This document shows, one piece after another, positions 13,015-18,208 of a stretch of 18,208 nt of DNA (positions are counted from its first letter, which is position 1; every line of letters starts with the position of its first letter). The position numbers and the translations under genes were made by a program. The notes under the pieces are model-generated. The model ran no database searches, was not told the origin of the DNA, and worked only from the letters and a program-made list of their open reading frames with translations. The stretch comes from UBA3263 sp964549975 (GTDB taxonomy: Bacteria; Bacteroidota; Bacteroidia; Bacteroidales; Muribaculaceae): contig CAZJWM010000037.1 of assembly GCA_964549975.1 (NCBI GenBank), forward strand, positions 1-18,208, in the 5' to 3' direction.

Positions 13015-13395
13015 CAATTTAACCGCAACACTTAAAAACAACAAGAAAAAACAACCCCCCAAAACCCCGAAAACACTTGCAGCATCTGCGGATGCTGTCG
13101 GCGACTTTTCTACACATGACCAACGAACGTTACACAACCACCTGCAACGCGACAACGCCCTCAAGCGTTGCTCCCCTCACAAGCCCTGCAACATCCATCA
13201 GCGACTGCCGGACACAAGGCCGAGCGGTTGGCTGACGCATATACATACTTTTCTCTCTCCTCAAACGAACCATCGTTACCCTAAATCAGAGAAAAAAGTA
13301 AGCACAAGTAAGAATAGGAATAACACATAAATTGGTAAGACTAGGTCCTCGCTCCAGACGTGATGTCAGTAGCGGGGATTTGCCGTCTTTATACC
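13015..13395 (+). ncRNA. Candidate non-coding RNA of unknown kind
   Basis: Bounds are inferred: start from the -7 box at 13002, end at the long imperfect stem-loop. That stem pairs GGTA (13334-13337) with TACC (13392-13395), AGAC (13338-13341) with GTCT (13385-13388), and ten bases 13444-free, 13344-13353 (GGTCCTCGCT) with 13371-13380 (AGCGGGGATT, including three G-T pairs); GAC/GTC close a small apical loop at 13357-13367. Two further hairpins lie 5' of it. I looked for marks of tmRNA, RNase P RNA and SRP RNA and found none. It could instead be untranslated leader sequence. Low confidence. Confidence 0.3.
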
Positions 13396-13421
13396 CGACT
13401 TATTTAACTTTCAATTATCAA

Positions 13422-13452
13422 TTGCAGTTTTCAATTATTTTTGCTAACTTTG
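13422..13452 (+). promoter_or_regulatory. Promoter of the GH85-like gene
   Basis: TTG (13422-13424), a 20-base spacer and TAACTTTG (13445-13452) match the Bacteroidetes consensus closely. The -7 box overlaps the TTG at 13441, so translation must start downstream, at ATG 13492, leaving a leader of about 33 bases. Confidence 0.77.
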
Positions 13453-13491
13453 CTGCATAGGACTACACTTATTCACACCTTAAACCCTGAA

Positions 13492-16400
13492 ATGACTAAT
13501 CTCAGACATCCGGCCTTGGCTGCAGCCCTGCTCAGCCTTTGCGCCATCAATGCTCAGCAGCTCACTGCGGACTACATCCAATGGCCCGCTTCAACCTCGC
13601 TGCCAACCTACGTGAAAGCATGGAAAGCCGGCACACTCGACATGGAAGATGAAAACTTCTTCATCGCCCGTGTGCGACCCCACGCCACTTTCCGCAACGC
13701 CGCTACACAAATCAACTCATCGCTCACCGAAGCCAACGACAAACGTCTGGTCTACTGGGTGCCCTTAGGCGACCAAACCTCCGGTCTGAACACCAACGCC
13801 CTGCCTAACGGACTGTTCAACTCCGAGGTGTTCTCCATGTGGAGCTACGTCACCCACTTCGGCAACTGGACATCACCCCACGGATGGGTGCCCGGCGCTT
13901 TTGCCGACGTGGCCCACAAAAACGGTGTGGCCGTCTCCGGCGTCGCCTCAATCCCCAACGCCACCCTGAGTTCCACCTCGTGGTACAACCCCATGAAGGA
14001 GCAGCTCAACCTCGATAGCGACGACCTGGCCGCATTCCTGTTGGCGCACGGCGTTGACGGTCTGGGCTACAACTCCGAGTTTTCGTGGGACAGCTCAAGC
14101 ATGACCAAACTCGAGGCTCAACACAACGCCGTGGTGAAATATCTCCAAGCCCACGGCGACGACCTGGCCGAAAACATCTGGTATGACGGCACCAACGACT
14201 ACGGCTCCATCACCTTCGACCAAGGCCTGGCCGCCCACAACGACGGCTGCTTCGGCTCCGCCACCGACTCCACACGCACGGCCTCGCTATTCCTCAACTA
14301 CAACTGGAACAGCGGCTCACTGCTCTCCAACTCCGTGACCTACGCCAAGAAGATGGGCATCGACCCGCTCTATCTCTACGCCGGCTTCAACATGCAAGGC
14401 GGCCAACCAAGCACCAACAACTGGCCCACGCTGGCAAAATATGCCATCTCAATAGGCCTCTGGGGCGCCCACTCCAACAACATGATGTGGCTCGCCCGCA
14501 ACTCCAACGGCTCCACCCCGGCAGCCATGCAAAAGACCTATCAGAAGAGCATAGAACAATGGTTTGGCAACGGCCCCCGCAACCCATCAGTGGCCATCAG
14601 CGTGGCCAACCGCTCGAAATGCTCGCCCGACGACGACTTCTTTGGCATGAGCGCACTGATGACAGCCCGTTCCGCCCTCAGCTGGGACCTCTCCGAAGAG
14701 CCCTTCATCAGCTACTTCAACCTCGGCAACGGCACATTCTTCAACTGGCTGGGCACGCGCCAAAACTCCATGGAATGGTATAACATCGGCGTGCAAGACT
14801 ATATGCCCACCTGGCGCTTCTGGTGGAGCAAATCGCTTCTGGCCACTTCCACCACCAAAGGTAGCATCGGCCTCGACGCCACATTCACTTGGGACGACGC
14901 CTATGTGGGCGGCTCCTGCCTGAACATCACCGGCACCGACACCGACGCCTACCTCCAGCTCTTCAAAACACGCTTTGCCCTGCAAGTGGGCGACAAAATC
15001 CGCATCACCTACAAACTCCGCTCAGGCTCCACCGCCGCCAACCTGATTCTCACCACCGAAGGCGCCGAAGCCACCGCAGTGCGTGAAAACTCTCTAAGCG
15101 TCATCTCCGCCGACACCGAATCCGACGAAGACCTCTGGACCACCGCCACCTTCACCGTCAGCGGCTCGCTGGCTGCCTCGCTCAACGGCAAAAACCTCGC
15201 CCTGATTGGCCTGCACTTCACCGACGCCAAAGCCCTCGACTTGCTCCTTGGCGAAGTGTCAATCATCCGCGGCAACGCCTCCACCCCCGCCACACCCGAG
15301 GTAACCCTCACCCGCGTGTTGGCAAACCACCACCTTGGCATCGACGGCAAAATCATCTTCAACATGCCCGCCACGGCCAAAGCCGACGGCACCCCCACCT
15401 ACAACATCGACGTGGCCACCTCAATGTTCAAAATCTACGCTCAAGAAGAGGGCAGCGAGCCCGTCTTCGTGGGCCTGACCACCTCGTGGGCCGGCATGGT
15501 TTACTCATTCCCCGTCTCTTCTGCCAACAATCGCGTGCGCTTGGGCGTCAGCGCCATGAGCCTCGACCACTCCTCCGACTCCCCCATCGCTTGGGGCGAC
15601 TGGATGGATAAGGGCGAATACACCGTCACCGACGACATCCAACTCTCGCAAAACGTGATTAAGCCCAACGAAGCCTTCTCCGTGGGCTACGTTGACCCGC
15701 AACACTCGCCCTCCAACTGGCGCCTCTACGACAAAGACGGCAACCTGATGGCCGAAGCCACCTCTGCCCTCGAAATCAACCTGCCCAACGGCCTGCCTCA
15801 AGTGGGCGGCTACGACGTGGTGATCGACGAAGGCACCGACGCACAACGCACTTTCGGCTACTTCGTGCAAATCAGCTCCACCGAAACAGGCGCAATCCCC
15901 CGCATCCTCACCACCACTGTCGACGGCGACTCCACCTCAATTGAAACCGGCGACCACATCACCCTGCGCTACACCGGTCGCGAAGCCGACGGCGCCGGAT
16001 CGCGCGCCATCTCGCTCAACGAAAAGTGGTTTGGCGTGAAAGTGAGCCAGCTCGGCCTGCAAGCCAACCAGTCGTTCTCCGTGGCCGGCTGGGTGCGCAT
16101 CGACAATCTGCCCGACGGCATCTCCAACTTCGTGACCATCGAAAATCGCGACGGCTCATGGCCCGCCAACAACTGGGGCTACTTCTGGAGCCGCATCGCC
16201 GGCGACGGCCGTTTTGCCTACGACCAAATCGACGGCTGCTGGGGCCTGCGCCTGCAAGCTGCCGCTGACGGCAACCGCCTCTTCTCGCAATACGACAACT
16301 CTCGCATCGGCCTGGGCACATGGACCCACTTCGCCATCGTCTTTGAATATAACGACGAAGGCAAAGTTCGCTCATCGTTCTATCTCAACGGCGTGAAGCA

Positions 16401-17343
16401 AACCATGTCATCCTGGCTCAACGTGCTGAAGAGCTCCTACGACTCCAGCGGCTGGGCTTGGAACGACCTCCAAGGCTACGTGAAAAACTACGGCAACAAC
16501 GTCTACGGCTCCGGAGTGAACGCCACCGAAACCGGCTATGCCGAAACATCCTACACCCTGACCGACAACGACTACATCGCCTTTGGCGGCTCGGCAAGCA
16601 ACATCTTCGCCCTGCAAGGCGCCCTGGATGACTTCCAAGTGTGGGGTCGCGCCATGACCGACGCCGACGTGAAAGCCTCGATGGAAGGTCTCGACGAAAA
16701 CAACCTCCCCGAAGGCCTCCTGGCCCTCTTCGACTTCGAAGATGAACCCAACGTCAAAGCCTTCAAGGCCAAAGGCGAAAAAGCCGGCGCAAGCGGCTTC
16801 TATTGGGACACCACCGAAGGCACCAAAGAAGGCCAAAGCTCGAAAAACTACACCGTGCCCAACTACGAAGCCGGCTGCCCTTTCATCAAAGGCAGCGCCT
16901 ATCAGGTGGTGACCACTCCCCAATGGTCCGCTAAGAAGGGCGTCATCGCGCCCGCCGAAGGCTCCGACACCGAAGGCTCTGCCGACCTCACCTACCGCAA
17001 AGCCGGCACTTTCAACGTCACTCTGACGCTGACCAACAGCCACGGCTCCGACACGGCCGAATTCCCCGTGATCAACGTTAGCGAAGGCGCTTCAATCAAC
17101 GAAGTGGCCGCCGACGCTGCCGCCACCATCACCGCCGCCACCGGAGTGGTGCTCATCCACTTTGCCGACGCCACGGAGACTCACGTGGTCAACGTCTACA
17201 ACGCCGCAGGTGCCCTCGTGGCCACCGCCGGCGCTGCCAACTCCGACATGACGCTGCGCATCTCCACGCCCGGTGCCTACATCGTGAGCATCGCCAAGGC
17301 CAACGGCACCCCGGTCCGCTCGGCCAACATCCTCGTGCCCTAA
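13492..17343 (+). CDS. Secreted GH85-like endo-beta-N-acetylglucosaminidase with LamG, PKD-like and T9SS C-terminal domains
   Basis: 1283 residues. The signal peptide is MTNLRHPALAAALLSLCAINA. The GH85-like catalytic domain covers about 25-460: VYWVPLGDQ; the Asn-x-Glu catalytic pair in GVDGLGYNSEFSW (Asn194, Glu196); NIWYDGTNDYG with Trp230-Tyr231-Asp232; FLNYNWNSG; LYLYAGFNMQGG; and WYNIGVQDYMPTWRFWW. GH85 enzymes cut the chitobiose core of N-glycans using Asn and Glu with substrate assistance. Beta-sandwich modules follow (about 460-620 and 625-850), then a LamG/concanavalin-like domain (about 860-1065; VAGWVRIDNLPDG to FQVWGRAMTDADVK), a PKD-like segment (about 1140-1197) and a T9SS-type tail (about 1200-1283; VVNVYNAAGALVATAG..). 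So it is probably secreted or surface-bound through T9SS to release host or dietary N-glycans. It stands alone, with no SusC/SusD neighbours. ATG 13492 is fixed by the promoter position. Confidence 0.85.
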   Translation: MTNLRHPALAAALLSLCAINAQQLTADYIQWPASTSLPTYVKAWKAGTLDMEDENFFIARVRPHATFRNAATQINSSLTEANDKRLVYWVPLGDQTSGLNTNALPNGLFNSEVFSMWSYVTHFGNWTSPHGWVPGAFADVAHKNGVAVSGVASIPNATLSSTSWYNPMKEQLNLDSDDLAAFLLAHGVDGLGYNSEFSWDSSSMTKLEAQHNAVVKYLQAHGDDLAENIWYDGTNDYGSITFDQGLAAHNDGCFGSATDSTRTASLFLNYNWNSGSLLSNSVTYAKKMGIDPLYLYAGFNMQGGQPSTNNWPTLAKYAISIGLWGAHSNNMMWLARNSNGSTPAAMQKTYQKSIEQWFGNGPRNPSVAISVANRSKCSPDDDFFGMSALMTARSALSWDLSEEPFISYFNLGNGTFFNWLGTRQNSMEWYNIGVQDYMPTWRFWWSKSLLATSTTKGSIGLDATFTWDDAYVGGSCLNITGTDTDAYLQLFKTRFALQVGDKIRITYKLRSGSTAANLILTTEGAEATAVRENSLSVISADTESDEDLWTTATFTVSGSLAASLNGKNLALIGLHFTDAKALDLLLGEVSIIRGNASTPATPEVTLTRVLANHHLGIDGKIIFNMPATAKADGTPTYNIDVATSMFKIYAQEEGSEPVFVGLTTSWAGMVYSFPVSSANNRVRLGVSAMSLDHSSDSPIAWGDWMDKGEYTVTDDIQLSQNVIKPNEAFSVGYVDPQHSPSNWRLYDKDGNLMAEATSALEINLPNGLPQVGGYDVVIDEGTDAQRTFGYFVQISSTETGAIPRILTTTVDGDSTSIETGDHITLRYTGREADGAGSRAISLNEKWFGVKVSQLGLQANQSFSVAGWVRIDNLPDGISNFVTIENRDGSWPANNWGYFWSRIAGDGRFAYDQIDGCWGLRLQAAADGNRLFSQYDNSRIGLGTWTHFAIVFEYNDEGKVRSSFYLNGVKQTMSSWLNVLKSSYDSSGWAWNDLQGYVKNYGNNVYGSGVNATETGYAETSYTLTDNDYIAFGGSASNIFALQGALDDFQVWGRAMTDADVKASMEGLDENNLPEGLLALFDFEDEPNVKAFKAKGEKAGASGFYWDTTEGTKEGQSSKNYTVPNYEAGCPFIKGSAYQVVTTPQWSAKKGVIAPAEGSDTEGSADLTYRKAGTFNVTLTLTNSHGSDTAEFPVINVSEGASINEVAADAAATITAATGVVLIHFADATETHVVNVYNAAGALVATAGAANSDMTLRISTPGAYIVSIAKANGTPVRSANILVP

Positions 17344-17364
17344 CCCACTACCCCTCTATCAACG

Positions 17365-17400
17365 CAAAGCCCCGCATGGTCGCATCCATGCGGGGCTTTG
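17365..17400. terminator. Bidirectional terminator between convergent genes
   Basis: CAAAGCCCCGCATGG (17365-17379) and CCATGCGGGGCTTTG (17386-17400) form a perfect 15-bp stem with a six-base loop. It lies between the glycosidase stop (17343) and the carbonic anhydrase stop (17422) and can serve both strands, though only three T follow on either side. Confidence 0.87.
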
Positions 17401-17421
17401 TAATAGGTATTGGCGTACTGA

Positions 17422-17937
17422 TTATTCAGAATACCATTTGGAGTACATGAGATAGTTGTGGGCAATGCGCTGGTTCATCTCGCGGCTCTTTTCGGGTTCA
17501 ACCTGTTTGATGAACTTGGCGGGAGCACCGCCCCAGAGTTCTCCGGGGCCGATTTTAGTGCGAGAGAGCACCACGCTGCCGGCGGCAACGATGGCTCCGG
17601 CACCCACTTCGGCGTCGTCCATCACCACGGCTCCCATGCCAATCAGAGCATAGTCGTGGATGCGGCAGCCGTGGAGCGTGACGTTGTGGCCCACGCTCAC
17701 GTCGTTGCCAATCTCGATGGTGCTCTTCTCATAGAGGGTGTGGAGCACCGAGCCGTCTTGAATGTTCACGCGGTCGCCGATGCGAATGGAGTTGACGTCG
17801 CCGCGAATCACGGTGTTAAACCAGATGCTGCACTCGCGGCCGATGACCACGTCGCCGATGATGGTGGCGTTTTCGGCCAAGAAACAGCCGTCGGCAATCT
17901 GCGGGGTGAAGCCGCGCACTGGCACAATCAGCGACAT
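17422..17937 (-). CDS. Gamma-carbonic anhydrase family protein (left-handed beta-helix)
   Basis: 171-residue cytosolic protein of the hexapeptide-repeat family, which forms trimers. Family motifs are SIWFNTVIRGDVNSIRIG (37-54; Arg45 and Asp47), VNIQDGSVLHT (57-67), VSVGHNVTLHGC (80-91) and GELWGGAPAKFI (132-143). His66, His84 and His89 match the three Zn/Fe ligands of gamma-carbonic anhydrases, with the usual five-residue step between the last two; Gln60 is also conserved. CO2 hydration is therefore possible, though many bacterial members (YrdA/PaaY type) have unproven activity. The start overlaps the end of the upstream peptidase gene by 10 bases, so the two are co-transcribed and probably translationally coupled. 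Length is normal. Confidence 0.93.
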   Translation of the reverse strand: MSLIVPVRGFTPQIADGCFLAENATIIGDVVIGRECSIWFNTVIRGDVNSIRIGDRVNIQDGSVLHTLYEKSTIEIGNDVSVGHNVTLHGCRIHDYALIGMGAVVMDDAEVGAGAIVAAGSVVLSRTKIGPGELWGGAPAKFIKQVEPEKSREMNQRIAHNYLMYSKWYSE

Positions 17938-18208
17938 AGTGTGGCGGTTTTGGCGGTGAGCCAGCGGCGCTGCTCTTCGGTCTCAAGCAGAGGCAACAGA
18001 GTGGTGCGCACTGTGGCATGATAGTCGTTGACCCAAGCAATCTCTTCGTCGGTCATCAGTGTGGTGTCAAACAGGGTGATGTCGAAGGGGAAGAGCGTCA
18101 GGGTTTCGAAGCGGAGGAATTTGCCGAATTCGGGGTTGCTCACTTCGGCGGGCACGGTGAGCACGAGGTTTTCGCAGCGGATGCCGTGGATGCCTTCGCG
18201 ATAGAGAC
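17928..18208 (-). CDS. M24-family aminopeptidase P (Xaa-Pro aminopeptidase), C-terminal part
   Basis: Only the last 93 residues or so are in the window; the frame runs off the right edge, so the gene is cut by the window, not broken. The visible start LYREGIHGIRCENLVLTVP matches the end of M24B metallopeptidases, where the Glu in the GIRxEN segment is a metal ligand. The stretch FLRFETLTLFPFD..LFDTTLMTDEEIAWVNDYHATVR is the common C-terminal extension of bacterial aminopeptidase P-like enzymes, which remove an N-terminal residue preceding proline. The stop overlaps the carbonic anhydrase start by 10 bases in another frame. The GTG at 18164 is internal and not the start. Confidence 0.9.
   Translation of the reverse strand, partial: LYREGIHGIRCENLVLTVPAEVSNPEFGKFLRFETLTLFPFDITLFDTTLMTDEEIAWVNDYHATVRTTLLPLLETEEQRRWLTAKTATLCR

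Larger units (their letters stand above)
12896..13491 (+). other. Gene-free intergenic region with promoter, hairpins and leader
   Basis: About 600 bases without a convincing protein gene. It starts AT-rich (12900-13010), has a -7 box at 13002, then an A/C-rich stretch with hairpins at 13080-13097 (CAGCATC-TGCG-GATGCTG) and 13144-13171 (GCAACGC..GCGTTGC), a purine-rich piece (13285-13335), a long imperfect stem at 13334-13395, TTTCAATTAT direct repeats (13409-13418, 13429-13438) and the glycosidase promoter. The only small frame of note is 39 codons at 13116-13235. Confidence 0.6.

Noticed and set aside
13007..13330. 107-codon frame MKCNLTATLKNNKKK...
   Set aside because: Its TTG start lies within the -7 box, composition is that of A/C-rich non-coding sequence, and no domain is visible; the region is treated as gene-free.
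13015..13395. tmRNA, RNase P RNA, SRP RNA or 6S RNA
   Set aside because: None of the conserved sequence marks of the first three was found on either strand, and no end-to-end long hairpin of 6S type is apparent.
13441..13491. TTG start for the GH85-like protein
   Set aside because: It overlaps the -7 box, and the extra residues would spoil the signal peptide.

Overview
The window looks like a Bacteroidales chromosome segment, most likely from a moderately GC-rich gut lineage such as Muribaculaceae; the family is inferred, not proven. Reasons: -7 boxes of the Bacteroidetes form TAnnTTTG sit before most transcription units, starts lack Shine-Dalgarno sequences, three secreted proteins end in type IX secretion (T9SS)-like C-terminal domains, and there are BspA-like leucine-rich proteins, a GtrA/PgpA/CDP-alcohol transferase/PAP2 lipid cluster and a GH85-like glycosidase. 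A 100-N scaffold gap suggests a draft or metagenome assembly.

Layout: (1) 1-1140 is the 3' two thirds of groEL, followed by an N gap whose flanks repeat the same 55 bp, so the gap is probably an assembly artefact. (2) 1552-5002, minus strand: two paralogous secreted BspA-like/Big_2 proteins, each apparently with its own promoter and terminator. (3) 5422-7206, plus strand: promoter and a two-gene unit, an RloA/AbiLi-like ABC-type ATPase and an RloB/AbiLii-like protein, which I read as an AbiL-type phage-defence system. (4) 7269-12847, plus strand: a tight seven-gene operon: pdxA, an uncharacterised ATP-grasp protein, a PgpA-type phosphatase, a GtrA-like membrane protein, a CDP-alcohol phosphatidyltransferase, a PAP2/Aur1-like transferase and a lysophospholipid acyltransferase-like protein. 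The four middle genes match in kind and order the Bacteroides inositol-lipid cluster as I remember it, but inositol-phosphate synthase is not present here. (5) 12848-13491: a 644-base stretch without a convincing gene, holding a terminator, a -7 box, several hairpins and a long imperfect stem-loop; it may encode a small RNA. (6) 13492-17343: a 1283-residue secreted GH85-like endo-beta-N-acetylglucosaminidase with LamG, PKD-like and sorting domains. (7) 17422-18208, minus strand: a gamma-carbonic anhydrase overlapping the 3' end of an M24 aminopeptidase gene, convergent with the glycosidase across a bidirectional terminator.

How they fit: the lipid operon can be read as diacylglycerol-CDP plus inositol phosphate to phosphatidylinositol phosphate (CDP-alcohol transferase), dephosphorylation (PgpA type), then headgroup transfer to ceramide (PAP2/Aur1 type). 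The ATPase/RloB pair is the clearest accessory system and looks inserted between otherwise ordinary genes. No tRNA, rRNA, CRISPR array or insertion sequence was seen.
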